A program made the position numbers and the translations under genes. The notes below the pieces were generated by a model. That model ran no database searches, was not told where the DNA came from, and was given only the letters and a program-made list of their open reading frames with translations. Of a stretch of DNA of 64,000 nt, positions 8,079 through 16,472 are shown piece by piece. This DNA is from Chelatococcus sp. GTDB taxonomy: Bacteria; Pseudomonadota; Alphaproteobacteria; Rhizobiales; Beijerinckiaceae. Location: positions 109,874-173,873 of the forward strand of contig QFQY01000001.1 of the NCBI GenBank assembly GCA_003248805.1, in the 5' to 3' direction. Within the stretch, counting starts at the first letter, position 1. Every line of letters begins with the position of its first letter.

Positions 8079-8987
8079 ATGGCGAATTCCCCAAGCCTCA
8101 CGGCGATCGACCTTTCGCAAATCCCGCCCCCGGCAGCGATCGAACCGCTCAGCTTCGAGACGCTCTACGAAGCGTTCAAAGCTGCGTTCCTCGCGTTTTG
8201 GGCGGAAGCGCAGGCCAAAGACCCTACCCTGCCGGACTACAACGTCGAGATGTTGGAGGTCGATCCGGCCGCCATCATCGGTCAGGCGTGGTCGTATATC
8301 CGCCTGCTCGATCGTGCGCGTGTCAACGATGCGGTCAGGGCGGTTCTCGCGCCGCTCGCCAAAGGGACCGACCTCGACAATATCGCCGCGCGGCAGGGTG
8401 TGCTCCGCCTTGAGACCGCCCCCGGTGTACCTGAGACTGATGAGCAGTTGCTCAAGCGCTATCTCCTCAGCTTCGGCCGAGCCAGCGCCGGCAGCATCGA
8501 TCGCATCCTCTTCGATGCCTACACGGCTTGGCCTGGCATGTGGGATGCCCGCGTCAACGGGTGGGCCGTCCATGGCCGACGCGGCGAGATTGACCTCGTG
8601 ATTTCCGGGCCGGCCGGCGTAACACCCCCCGAGCAATTGGCGACAGTTCGTGCAGCAGTGACTTCGTCGAGCGCGAAGCCCGAGGCGATCGGCATGTTCG
8701 TCCTCGCGGCGGTGCCGCTCAACTATGCGGTCGTCCAAGCGATCACCGTCCCGGTCGGGCCTGATCCTGACCTATTGCAGGAAGAGGCGGTGTCCCGCGT
8801 CACGAGCACCACCGACGCCCGTCATTTGATTGGCGGCACGGTGAAGCGCGACCTCGTCGCAGGCGCCGCCTACGGCGCCTCGATCGTGTCTGTCTCGCAC
8901 TCCTCGCCGCCGGCCGACGTCGTGGCCACGCCTTATCAAATCCCGGTCAGGACCGGGGTCGAGATCGCCTTCGAGGTGTCGGGATGA
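8079..8987 (+). CDS. gpJ: Baseplate protein J (gp47-like)
   Basis: A 302-residue protein. Residues 60-130 (VDPAAIIGQAWSYIRLLDRARVNDAVRAVLAPLAKGTDLDNIAARQGVLR) are the diagnostic core of the baseplate J family. TPPEQLATVRAAVTSSSAKP and a beta-rich end follow. It forms the outer baseplate ring with W and I. The start is ATG 8079 with CAGGAG at 8068-8073. The open frame extends upstream to 7872 but overlaps W and has no site there. Confidence 0.9.
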   Translation: MANSPSLTAIDLSQIPPPAAIEPLSFETLYEAFKAAFLAFWAEAQAKDPTLPDYNVEMLEVDPAAIIGQAWSYIRLLDRARVNDAVRAVLAPLAKGTDLDNIAARQGVLRLETAPGVPETDEQLLKRYLLSFGRASAGSIDRILFDAYTAWPGMWDARVNGWAVHGRRGEIDLVISGPAGVTPPEQLATVRAAVTSSSAKPEAIGMFVLAAVPLNYAVVQAITVPVGPDPDLLQEEAVSRVTSTTDARHLIGGTVKRDLVAGAAYGASIVSVSHSSPPADVVATPYQIPVRTGVEIAFEVSG

Positions 8988-9607
8988 CTTGGTCTGCGCT
9001 GCTGCCGGGCAATGCTGGCACCTTCGAGAAGGCTGCTGTCGATGCCGCCGAGGAAGCGCTCGACATCCCGCTCCGGCAGATGGTGGCGCCGGATACGACG
9101 CTCCTCACCGTCCTGCCATTTCTCGCGGTGCATGACGGCGTCAAGCTCTGGTTCCCCGATTGGGAAGAGGCGCGCAAGCGAGCCATCGTCGGCGAGTGGG
9201 CGGAGCTTGCGGACCTGATCGGCACACGCCAGGGCCTGCGCCGCATGCTCGCCTATGTCGACGCGCAACTGATCTCCTCTGTTGCGCATCCTCGGCGCTT
9301 CGTTGCGGGCCGCTCTGCGGTTGGCATCCAGCCCCTTCAATTTCCGGCCTTTGCTGCTCGCTACCTGATCAAGGTCCGGCTCCACCGCCACATTCGTAGC
9401 GCGATCGCCGGCCGCTTCGTCGCCGGCAAGCACGCGCTTGTGCGGGTGAACCTTGAACCGATCCGCCGGGCCAAAATCGCGGCGATGACGGCGAAATCGC
9501 CCGCCACCCAATACGTCGCGACGTTCGCTTATCGCCGCCGCCCGACCTTCGACGAGATGGAATTCGGGATGGCCTTTGAAGCCTTCATCGACCGCACAAG
9601 TCTTTAG
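8984..9607 (+). CDS. gpI: Tail protein I
   Basis: A 207-residue protein overlapping the J stop by 4 bp. The first 110 residues (LRQMVAPDTTLLTVLPFLAVHDGVKLWFPDWEEARKRAIVGEWAELADLIGTRQGLRRMLAYVDA) carry the P2 gpI pattern of LPxLAxxxxVdxWxxxWxxxxkR..i...i..Hr.kGT. gpI completes the baseplate wedge and presents the tail fibre. Note the replacement of the usual 'HRxKGT' by IGTRQGLRRM. Confidence 0.82.
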   Translation: MTWSALLPGNAGTFEKAAVDAAEEALDIPLRQMVAPDTTLLTVLPFLAVHDGVKLWFPDWEEARKRAIVGEWAELADLIGTRQGLRRMLAYVDAQLISSVAHPRRFVAGRSAVGIQPLQFPAFAARYLIKVRLHRHIRSAIAGRFVAGKHALVRVNLEPIRRAKIAAMTAKSPATQYVATFAYRRRPTFDEMEFGMAFEAFIDRTSL

Positions 9608-9615
9608 GAGCGACC

Positions 9616-11886
9616 ATGTCGCAGCGCATGCTTTTCAACGATGCGGAGATCATCGAGGCGGAAGACCTGACCGCCATCGGCGTATCGGCGCAGGCGGCCA
9701 CCGATCAGATCGTGCAGGACGCTGTCGGCTATCCGGCCCACTGGTCCGGCTTCACGGCGACGCAGCAATCGGCGCAGATCGTCCGCCTGACACCCGGTCG
9801 ATACTATACCACCGCCATGGTGTACGCGGCGACGACGGACACGGATATCAATCTCCAAGTCCACATCCCGCTCGCGGCATCCGATCAGCGCTGGGTCGCG
9901 ATCATCATGCGCGGCTCGACCGAGACCGAGACGGCGCTGCGCATCTTTGAGACGTCCACCGACGTCGAGACATCGGAGCCGGTCGAGCAGACCGCACCGA
10001 AGCGCGAGGTCCGCAAGGCAACCTTCACGATCCAGCAGGGTGCAGCCAGCCCGGCGCCGGCCCTGCGGCCGACTGTCGCCGGAACAGACGCCGTCGTGGC
10101 GTGGGTGCTGTTGGCTTCAACCGGGATCAGCCTGATCGAGCCAGGCGAGCCGTCGCGTGTGAAGTCGCTCTATGAGGTCGAGCAGCGCGTCGCCTCCGCC
10201 GAGACCGATCTCGGCAACGTCAAGCGCCGCACCACGACGATCGAGACGGACATCGTCAACATCAACACGCGGCTGACCGACATCCCGCATCCGACGATCA
10301 TTCGGCAACTCAAGCGCGACGTGGCTGCCGCCCGCCGCCTGCTCGCGCTGCCGGATGAGGCTCGCGCCTACTGGTACGATCCTGCCTTGCTTCAAGACGC
10401 TTGGGACAAGACGCATGCGAGTTGGCTGGCCCGCATTCGTGAGGGCATCCGCTTCTCCTGGGCGAACGAGCGCGACGCCCAACTCGCCCTACTCGACGCC
10501 GCGTCTCCGACGATCCGCAACTATGGCTCGCTGCTCATGCCGACGTGGGTCGAGGCCACGCGTCTGTCGATCGCGTCGGACGGCTCCAACGTCAACATCA
10601 GCCAGACGACGCACACGGTGATTACCGCCGTGCGAAAGGACATCGCGCGCCAGGTGATCGAGTTCGGGCCGACCGTCACGGTGTGCGAGAACCAAGCCGA
10701 ATGGGCGATGACCTCGAACCTCTCGGTCGGGCAGCTCTTCACGAAATACGGCGAGACCTTCGAGGTCGTCGAGATCGCGGGCAATCAGGATTGGGCCGGA
10801 CACGTCATCCGTGCGGTCCGGCAGATCATCACCCGCACCGTCACCGAGGTCTATTGGGACTACGTGACGGAGGAGATCGGGGTGAACGGCTCGGTCCACG
10901 GCCAAACATGGCTGTGCTCGCAGCCGATGATCCTCACGTCGATCAATCTCGACTTCGATAAGGTCGGTTCGACCGGCGACGTTCACCTCTTCGTCTGCGA
11001 ATGCGACGAGAGCGGCCAGCCCGATTTCGGCGCAGTTGTCATCAACGCCACGAAGGCCCCCGGCGAGCTTGCTCTCGGCTGGGTGAACTTCGCTTTCCGG
11101 CCGACGCTTCTTCAATCCGGAAAGCGCTATGCGTGGTTCACGGTGACCACCGGGAACCATGCGCTGGGGACGGTCGCGAACAACAGCTTCGCCCAAGGCT
11201 CGCGGTTCGTCTGCACCGATGGGGCGTGGTCGCAGGTTATCACCGACAGCGACTTCGCCTTTCAGCTCAACGTCGCCTCGTTCTCGGCGAACCGCACGGT
11301 GGTCGAGTTCGACGCGCTGACGCTCGATAGCGGCATGACCGAAATACGGCTGCTGCACGGCGGCTGGCAGCCAGGCGGAACCGCGCTGATCTGGGAAATC
11401 CAGCCTTCCGGCTCGGATACCTGGCAGCCTCTGACGCTCAACAACGCAAACGGGGCCACGGAACTGGTCGGGCTTCCCGCTCTGGTCAGGCTCCGGGCCG
11501 TCTTCGTCGGCACGACCGATCTCCAACCGGCGATCGTGCTCGATGCGACGGCGCGCGGTTACAGCTTCCGGCCCCGCGATACGCTCGTCGCCGTCTCCGG
11601 CGTTCACAACTTCGGGCTCTCGACGACCTCCATTCAGGTCGAGGCCGTGATCGATGAGTTCGACCCGGCCAAGCACACGGCGGCGCTGAAGGTTCAGGTC
11701 GGTGCCACGACCTACACGCCGAGCGCAACCGTGGTGACGGCTGATCTGATCAATCCGCGCAAGCGCTCCGTGCTCGCTAGCTTCACCGTCCCGGCGACCA
11801 CCTCAGCTCGCGCTCGGCTGGAAATGACGACGACCGAGGTTACCGACATCCCGTTCGGCCAGAACCTCGCGATGTATGCCCTCTGA
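9616..11886 (+). CDS. Large baseplate/tail-fibre structural protein
   Basis: A 756-residue protein starting after TAGGAGCGACC. The N-terminus (MSQRMLFNDAEIIEAEDLTAIG) is of the kind that anchors fibres in the baseplate. A short coiled-coil section follows at about residues 175-235 (VEQRVASAETDLGNVKRRTTTIETDIVNIN). The second half has beta-sandwich-like repeats with Trp/Phe-rich motifs (WVNFAFRPTLLQSGKRYAWFTV) that may bind glycans. I cannot name the family. It lies between I and the short fibre genes, so a role in adsorption is likely. Confidence 0.6.
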   Translation: MSQRMLFNDAEIIEAEDLTAIGVSAQAATDQIVQDAVGYPAHWSGFTATQQSAQIVRLTPGRYYTTAMVYAATTDTDINLQVHIPLAASDQRWVAIIMRGSTETETALRIFETSTDVETSEPVEQTAPKREVRKATFTIQQGAASPAPALRPTVAGTDAVVAWVLLASTGISLIEPGEPSRVKSLYEVEQRVASAETDLGNVKRRTTTIETDIVNINTRLTDIPHPTIIRQLKRDVAAARRLLALPDEARAYWYDPALLQDAWDKTHASWLARIREGIRFSWANERDAQLALLDAASPTIRNYGSLLMPTWVEATRLSIASDGSNVNISQTTHTVITAVRKDIARQVIEFGPTVTVCENQAEWAMTSNLSVGQLFTKYGETFEVVEIAGNQDWAGHVIRAVRQIITRTVTEVYWDYVTEEIGVNGSVHGQTWLCSQPMILTSINLDFDKVGSTGDVHLFVCECDESGQPDFGAVVINATKAPGELALGWVNFAFRPTLLQSGKRYAWFTVTTGNHALGTVANNSFAQGSRFVCTDGAWSQVITDSDFAFQLNVASFSANRTVVEFDALTLDSGMTEIRLLHGGWQPGGTALIWEIQPSGSDTWQPLTLNNANGATELVGLPALVRLRAVFVGTTDLQPAIVLDATARGYSFRPRDTLVAVSGVHNFGLSTTSIQVEAVIDEFDPAKHTAALKVQVGATTYTPSATVVTADLINPRKRSVLASFTVPATTSARARLEMTTTEVTDIPFGQNLAMYAL

Positions 11887-11896
11887 GGAGCCAATC

Positions 11897-12079
11897 ATGG
11901 CGGATGACACCAACCCGGCGACCTACCAGCCCAAGAAGTCCTATCGGGTCGAACTCGCCCGCGTCGTGCCCTTCGAAGGCCTGAAGCTGCGCGGCGAGAT
12001 CACGCTGACAGGTGCAGCGATCGAACGCCTGATCGCGCAGGAAGGCGCCGACGTGATCGTGTCGGCCGCGAAGCTCTAG
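11897..12079 (+). CDS. Small fibre-region protein of unknown function
   Basis: A 60-residue protein (MADDTNPATYQPKKSYRVEL.. ending DVIVSAAKL) starting at ATG 11897 with GAGGAG at 11885-11890. An upstream in-frame ATG at 11876 lies inside the previous gene and has no site. The tail ERLIAQEGADVIVSAA resembles a short alpha/beta unit. Its place between two fibre genes suggests an adaptor or chaperone, which is inference only. Confidence 0.55.
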   Translation: MADDTNPATYQPKKSYRVELARVVPFEGLKLRGEITLTGAAIERLIAQEGADVIVSAAKL

Positions 12080-12088
12080 GAGGGCGTC

Positions 12089-13099
12089 ATGGCCGAGATC
12101 GAGCCGAGCGAAGAGAACGACTACCAGGCAGGCGGGACGGCGACCTTCTCGCGCGAGGTGTGGAACGTCGTCATGGCGTCGATCGCCGCTCGGTTGAAGG
12201 CGCGCGAACTGCTTGAGGCGACCTTCGAGACGCTGATCGAGGATGGCACGCAAGCCGCGCTCGACATGATCAGCGTCAATGTCGCACCTCAACTCGGCGC
12301 GTTGATCGATCAGGTCAACGCGCTTGAGGAGCAGCTTGAGGACATCATCGGAGGCGGCACGGCCCCGAACTCGCTTCAGCTCGACGGTCGGAGCGCGAGC
12401 TATTATTTGGCGCTCACCAATGCGACGGGGCTGCTCCCTGTTTCGAGGGTGAGCGGCGTTGCCTCCCTGATCGCGTCTGCGTTGGCGCCGGCTATCGCAA
12501 ATCTCAAGGGCGCACCGCCCGAGACCCTCGATACGGTCGAGAAGCTCGCGGCGGCTGTCGGCAACGATCCGGGCTTCGCTGCGAATGTGATCACTGCTCT
12601 TGCCGGCAAGGTCGACAAGCTCGGGACGGATGTGCTCAGCGCCGCCCGGTTACGGGTTTCGGCGGCCGACCTCTACGACGCATCGGCAGACGCTGACCGC
12701 AAGACCGCGCGTTGGTACACGGAAGACGGCTACAGCCGCTTCCAGATCATGAACGACGCATACACAGACGCTCTCAGCGTGCCGATCGGCGTCAGCCATG
12801 AGACCGGCAGGGTCGACTTCGGGCTTCGACCCAATTTCAACGGTCACGCACCGTGGGACAACTTGAACCTCGCAGACCCGGTCACGGTTGCGAACTTCCC
12901 CGTGTACTTCGGCCTTCGGAAAGTCGGGTATGGGCAGATCGGCCCGACCGGAGACAGCCAGTGGGTCAATGGCGCGGCAGCGCCGGCCGGAACGTTCATG
13001 ACCTCGATCCTGATCCAGTTCTCGCTTTCCTATTACTACGCCTACTTCGCCACCCTTCAGTGGCTATGGAACGGCACGTACTACACGATGCAGAATTGA
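12089..13099 (+). CDS. Tail fibre protein
   Basis: A 336-residue protein with TAGGAGGGCGTC before ATG 12089. The section APPETLDTVEKLAAAVGNDPGFAANVITALAGKVDK near residues 147-182 is the classic 'phage tail repeat' of fibre shafts (..LDTLNELAAALGDDPNFATTV..). A coiled coil precedes it (residues 65-90). The C-terminal 120 residues are aromatic and Gly-rich and end FATLQWLWNGTYYTMQN, consistent with the receptor-binding tip. Confidence 0.85.
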   Translation: MAEIEPSEENDYQAGGTATFSREVWNVVMASIAARLKARELLEATFETLIEDGTQAALDMISVNVAPQLGALIDQVNALEEQLEDIIGGGTAPNSLQLDGRSASYYLALTNATGLLPVSRVSGVASLIASALAPAIANLKGAPPETLDTVEKLAAAVGNDPGFAANVITALAGKVDKLGTDVLSAARLRVSAADLYDASADADRKTARWYTEDGYSRFQIMNDAYTDALSVPIGVSHETGRVDFGLRPNFNGHAPWDNLNLADPVTVANFPVYFGLRKVGYGQIGPTGDSQWVNGAAAPAGTFMTSILIQFSLSYYYAYFATLQWLWNGTYYTMQN

Positions 13100-13108
13100 G
13101 GACGTCGG

Positions 13109-13675
13109 ATGAGCACCTATTACGGCCGCTTTACCGCATATGTCCCGACCAAGCTGCCCGAAGGCTTTCCGCCGGAGATGGCCGATCGCGTCGTGTGGAT
13201 ACGCAACGAGGCTGGCGAGGACATGTACGAGCTGCGCAAGCGGCTTCCGGCGGGCCAGCGCTATGTCACGGTCGAAGACGATTTCACGGTTCGCATTGTC
13301 CATGACGACCCGCACCATGTCTGGCCGGCGAATGGCGGGCGTCTCTTTGCGGTCACCACGGCAATTTCGCGCGATCCGGCCGACCATCGCGTCTCGCTCT
13401 TCGATCCGGACACCGGCACGTTGACCCCGAAGCCGCAACCTCTGCCGCCCATCACTCAGCGTCAGCTCCGGCTCTGGCTGACCCGCAACGGGTATCCGCT
13501 GGCGACCGTGCAGGAGGTCATCGACGGATTGCCCGAGCCGGCGCGCTCCGAGGCTCAAATCGAGTGGGAGTTCGCATCGGAATTCGAGCCCGGCCATCCA
13601 ACGCTCGTGGCCGTTGCCACGGCGCTGGGGATCGCTGACCTCGCGCAGGCGATCCGAGAGGCCGTACTGATCTGA
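13109..13675 (+). CDS. Fibre-associated protein, possible fibre assembly partner
   Basis: A 188-residue protein directly after the fibre gene. The N-terminal half is beta-rich (YYGRFTAYVPTKLPEGFPPEMAD.., VEDDFTVRIVHDDPHHVWPANGG). The C-terminal 70 residues (ITQRQLRLWLTRNGYPLATVQEVIDGLPEPARSEAQIEWEFASEF) form a helical module often found at the ends of alphaproteobacterial phage fibre-region proteins. Position equals that of fibre-assembly chaperones in P2-like phages. No direct family match. Confidence 0.5.
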   Translation: MSTYYGRFTAYVPTKLPEGFPPEMADRVVWIRNEAGEDMYELRKRLPAGQRYVTVEDDFTVRIVHDDPHHVWPANGGRLFAVTTAISRDPADHRVSLFDPDTGTLTPKPQPLPPITQRQLRLWLTRNGYPLATVQEVIDGLPEPARSEAQIEWEFASEFEPGHPTLVAVATALGIADLAQAIREAVLI

Positions 13676-13700
13676 TGAAAATACCCACGCGCGAGCAATT

Positions 13701-13725
13701 CGGGGCGCCCTAATCCGGCGCCCCG
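13701..13725 (+). terminator. Hairpin after the fibre gene, weak terminator
   Basis: A perfect 9-bp inverted repeat CGGGGCGCC / GGCGCCCCG with a 7-base loop lies 26 bp after the stop of the fibre-associated gene. The downstream bases (ATCCATTTCTACG) are only partly T-rich, so it is a weak terminator or an mRNA 3' end stabiliser ahead of the stronger one at 13778. Confidence 0.5.
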
Positions 13726-13777
13726 ATCCATTTCTACGACCAAACGCGCCGCGCGGCTCTCCGCAAGGCTTCGAACC

Positions 13778-13807
13778 GGCCCGCCCTCTCGGCGGGCCTT
13801 TTTTGTT
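13778..13807 (+). terminator. Intrinsic terminator before the tail sheath gene
   Basis: An 8-bp stem GGCCCGCC / GGCGGGCC with a CTCTC loop followed directly by TTTTTT. It ends the baseplate/fibre transcript. The sheath gene begins 18 bp later with its own GGAGG site. The same stem sequence recurs at 15910 and 24821, a home-made terminator used three times in this phage. Confidence 0.88.
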
Positions 13808-13824
13808 TCCATCGGAGGATCACC

Positions 13825-15321
13825 ATGACCGAGCCCGTTTTCGGGATCACCTTCGCGCGCGACGACAACGAGGCTCGCCCGGTAGTCGGGTCCGATCTCT
13901 CTGTCGTCGGCATCGTCGTCACGGCGCCGAACGCAGACGAGGACTTCTATCCGCTCAACACGCCGGTCGATATCCTGTCGAATGACAGCGCCGCGTTGCT
14001 CGCGGCTGGCGAAGCCGGTACGCTCGCCGACGCACTGCGCGGCATCAACGACCAGCTTGGCGACTTTCAGGTGGCCGCTCGTGTGGTCGTGGTGCGCGTA
14101 ACGGCCGGCGCCAATGATGCTGAGACGATCGCGAACCTACTCGGGTCGCAAGCCAACCTCAGCGGCATCTACGCTCTGCTCAGGGCCGGTCCTGACCTCG
14201 GCGTCATCCCGCGCCTGATCGGCGTTCCGGGATACACCCACCAGCGCCAGACGGGAGTTACGGCCATCACGGTCAACAACCCCGGCACCGGATACACTTC
14301 TGCGCCGGCTGTTGCGTTCAGCGGCGGCGGCGGTGGAACTGGCGCGGCGGCCACGGCGGTTCTCGGAACCGGCACCGATGCGGGCAAAATCGTCTCGATC
14401 ACGATCACCAATGCGGGCACCGGCTATACGGCGGCGCCGACGATCGCCCTGACCGGCGGCGGGGGGGGCGGCGCGGCGGCTACCGTCACCGTTGATGGGT
14501 TGGCCAACGCCATCGTGGCCGCGCTGCCGGGGGTGCTGTCCAAGCTGATCGGTCACGCGATCGTCGAAGGCCCTGGCACGAACAACGCAGCGATCCTCTC
14601 GTGGCGCGAGACGATCCTCGACGAGCGCACGATCCCGATCGACATGTGGGTCCGCGTGCAGGAAGGAACGTCGGTCGTTACTCGGCCGGGCGTGCCCCGC
14701 GAGCTTGGGATCGCGGTGCGCCGCGACTTCGAGAAGCGTGGCGTTCCGGGGCACTCTTGGGCCAATCAGGGTGTCGCCGGCATCGTCGGTTTCGCCCGCT
14801 CGGTCGAGTTCTCGCTCACCGATGGGGCCACGACGGGGCAGCTTCTCCTCGCCGGCAATGTCGGTATCGGCGTGCGCGGCGAGCTTGGCGTCGAGAGCGC
14901 CATCTCGTCCTCGGGCTTCGTCTCGATCGCGACGGATAACGCCGGAGATGACCCGCTCTGGCAGTTCTACAACGTCACGCGCATGCGGGACTACCTGCAT
15001 CTCGGGCTGCTCAAGACCTGGCGTACCTATCTCGGCAAGTTCAACATCACGGTGCAGACGGTCGAGGCGGTCATGAATACCGCCAAGCTCTGGCTCCGCG
15101 ATCTCGAAGCTGACGGGCATCTCCTCAAGGGGTCGAAGGTCGGGTTCGAGGCGAGCAAGAACAGCCCGGAGAACCTGCGTCTCGGCAAAATCCGCATCTA
15201 CTTCGCTGCCGAGGAGCCACCGGTTCTTCGCCGCATCGATGCCGACAGCCGCCGCAACCGGCCGGCGCTCGAAATCCTGATCGCGGACCTCGCCACCGCT
15301 TCCGACCAGATCGCGGCCTGA
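13825..15321 (+). CDS. gpFI: Contractile tail sheath protein
   Basis: A 498-residue protein starting after GGAGGATCACC. The C-terminal half (..REDFEKRGVPGHSWANQ-like region, LWQFYNVTRMRDYLHLGLLKTWRTYLGKFN, KVGFEASKNSPENLRLGKIRIYFAAEEPPVLRRID) is the standard sheath core that contracts around the tube. The N-terminal third also matches (ARVVVVRV, LGVIPRLIGVPGYT). Residues about 144-225 are an insertion with two Gly-rich copies (NNPGTGYTSAPAVAFSGG.. and NAGTGYTAAPTIALTGG..) placed in the surface domain, probably a decoration module. Confidence 0.93.
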   Translation: MTEPVFGITFARDDNEARPVVGSDLSVVGIVVTAPNADEDFYPLNTPVDILSNDSAALLAAGEAGTLADALRGINDQLGDFQVAARVVVVRVTAGANDAETIANLLGSQANLSGIYALLRAGPDLGVIPRLIGVPGYTHQRQTGVTAITVNNPGTGYTSAPAVAFSGGGGGTGAAATAVLGTGTDAGKIVSITITNAGTGYTAAPTIALTGGGGGGAAATVTVDGLANAIVAALPGVLSKLIGHAIVEGPGTNNAAILSWRETILDERTIPIDMWVRVQEGTSVVTRPGVPRELGIAVRRDFEKRGVPGHSWANQGVAGIVGFARSVEFSLTDGATTGQLLLAGNVGIGVRGELGVESAISSSGFVSIATDNAGDDPLWQFYNVTRMRDYLHLGLLKTWRTYLGKFNITVQTVEAVMNTAKLWLRDLEADGHLLKGSKVGFEASKNSPENLRLGKIRIYFAAEEPPVLRRIDADSRRNRPALEILIADLATASDQIAA

Positions 15322-15351
15322 CCGGCGCGCCACCGATAGGAGAGACCGGAA

Positions 15352-15885
15352 ATGTCCACGATTTATGTGCAGGAGGCGGTCAACCTCTTCTGCGGCGACG
15401 ACGATCCGACCAAGTCGAAGCATCTGACCATCGCGGAGCACAAGCTCCCGGTGTTCACCGAGAAGACCCAGGACCACCATGCCGGCGGCTCGAAGGTTGG
15501 CATCGACCTCGGGCTCGGCGCGATCGAGAAGTTCGACAGCACCTTCAAGCTAAAGGGCTACGATCCCGATCTGCTCGCGCAGTTCGGGCTCGGGTCCAAG
15601 ATGCGGCGGGTCTACACCTCGCGCGGTCTGATCCGCGACAAGCGAACCGGCCGCGCGATCGAGAGCAAGGCGATCATCGAAGGTCGCCTGATCAAGATCG
15701 AGAGCGATGCGTTCTCCCGAGGCGAGTTCGTCGGCCACGACTACTCGATCGCGGAGATCATGCACTACGAGTTCTATTTCGACGGCAAGGAGAAGGTCTA
15801 TTGGGACTTCTTCACCTCGGAATGGCGCATCGACGGCGTCGATGAGAACGCCGACGAACGGCGCATCCTCGGCATCAGCGGCTAG
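15352..15885 (+). CDS. gpFII: Major tail tube protein
   Basis: A 177-residue protein after GATAGGAGAGACC. HLTIAEHKLPVFTEKTQDHHAGGSKVGIDLGLGAIEKFDSTFKLKGYDPDLLAQFG is the conserved N-terminal half of the P2 FII tube family, and IEGRLIKIESDAFSRGEFVGHDYSIAEIMHYEF the second half. It polymerises into the inner tube on which the sheath contracts. The pair FI-FII is followed by a terminator, which fits high expression as a two-gene unit. Confidence 0.92.
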   Translation: MSTIYVQEAVNLFCGDDDPTKSKHLTIAEHKLPVFTEKTQDHHAGGSKVGIDLGLGAIEKFDSTFKLKGYDPDLLAQFGLGSKMRRVYTSRGLIRDKRTGRAIESKAIIEGRLIKIESDAFSRGEFVGHDYSIAEIMHYEFYFDGKEKVYWDFFTSEWRIDGVDENADERRILGISG

Positions 15886-15909
15886 CCGACCACCGCCGAC
15901 ATATCAGAC

Positions 15910-15938
15910 GGCCCGCCCCACCAGGCGGGCCTTTCTCA
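15910..15938 (+). terminator. Intrinsic terminator after the tail tube gene
   Basis: GGCCCGCC / GGCGGGCC (8 bp, 6-base loop CCACCA) followed by TTTCTCATT. The arms are identical to those of the terminator at 13778. It separates the abundant sheath/tube products from the poorly needed chaperone and tape measure. Confidence 0.85.
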
Positions 15939-15959
15939 TTCCAGCGAGACCCATCCCCC

Positions 15960-16307
15960 ATGTCCGAAACTGAAACCAGCGCCGTCGAGCCGCTTGCTCC
16001 GGTCGCCCCGAAATTCATCGCCGGCAAGGCGCGCAGCGAGACCGTCAAACTGGAATGGCCGATCGAATACGACGGCAAGACCTACGACACGATCACGATC
16101 ACCCGGCCGACCACCGCCGATCTCGAAGCCTGGCGCGACAAGATCGCTGCGATGAAGGCAGCGGAGGAGGACGTCTCGAAAGAGCGCCTTCCGATGTTCG
16201 ATGCGCCCACGGCCGTGCTCGAAGCTCTCGATCCGGACGATGACGATAGCATCTCTGCCGTCGTGACCCGTTTTTTGCCCCGCCGCTTCCGGGACGACGC
16301 TACCTGA
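15960..16307 (+). CDS. gpE: Tail assembly chaperone E (zero-frame product)
   Basis: A 115-residue protein. LEWPIEYDGKTYDTITITRPTTADLEAWR at residues 31-59 is typical of the Mu gp41 / P2 gpE-type chaperone that coats the tape measure during tail assembly. Residues 85-98 are very acidic (LEALDPDDDDSISA). The last 12 codons overlap the start of a second frame entered by -1 frameshifting at 16271-16277. Confidence 0.85.
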   Translation: MSETETSAVEPLAPVAPKFIAGKARSETVKLEWPIEYDGKTYDTITITRPTTADLEAWRDKIAAMKAAEEDVSKERLPMFDAPTAVLEALDPDDDDSISAVVTRFLPRRFRDDAT

Positions 16308-16468
16308 AGGCGTCCCCTCTCGAATGGCGCCTCTATGCCTTCTTCGTGATGAAGGAGAGCGGCGGCGGGATCAGCTTCGAGCGCATCGAGCGAATGCACT
16401 GGCACGAACTGATCGAGCTATGGGGCATGGCTCGCATCATGGCCGGCCATAAGCCCGAGACGGACTGA
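15960..16468 (+). CDS. Chaperone E+E' made by -1 ribosomal frameshift
   Basis: The zero frame reads ..VVTR-F-L at TTTTTTG (16271-16277). Slipping back one base continues as APPLPGRRYLKASPLEWRLY and ends ..MARIMAGHKPETD with a stop at 16466-16468, giving about 169 residues. The second segment (YAFFVMKESGGGISFERIERMHWHELIELWG) has the character of the gpE' extension that binds the tape measure. An ATG at 16349 could start only the last 39 residues, but the open -1 frame overlaps the slip site, as in P2. Confidence 0.8.
16271..16277 (+). promoter_or_regulatory. -1 frameshift slippery heptamer T TTT TTG
   Basis: Codons TTT TTG preceded by T give the canonical X XXY YYZ heptamer in the zero frame. 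It lies 30 bp before the E stop. The same heptamer type is used for E/E' in P2. The -1 frame is open from before this point to 16468. Confidence 0.8.
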
Positions 16469-16472
16469 ACCC

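Noticed and set aside
14262..14490. GGCGGCGGCGG-type low-complexity DNA, first considered as an assembly artefact or microsatellite
   Set aside because: The reading frame stays intact and the two protein units differ at several positions, so it is a true duplicated coding segment.
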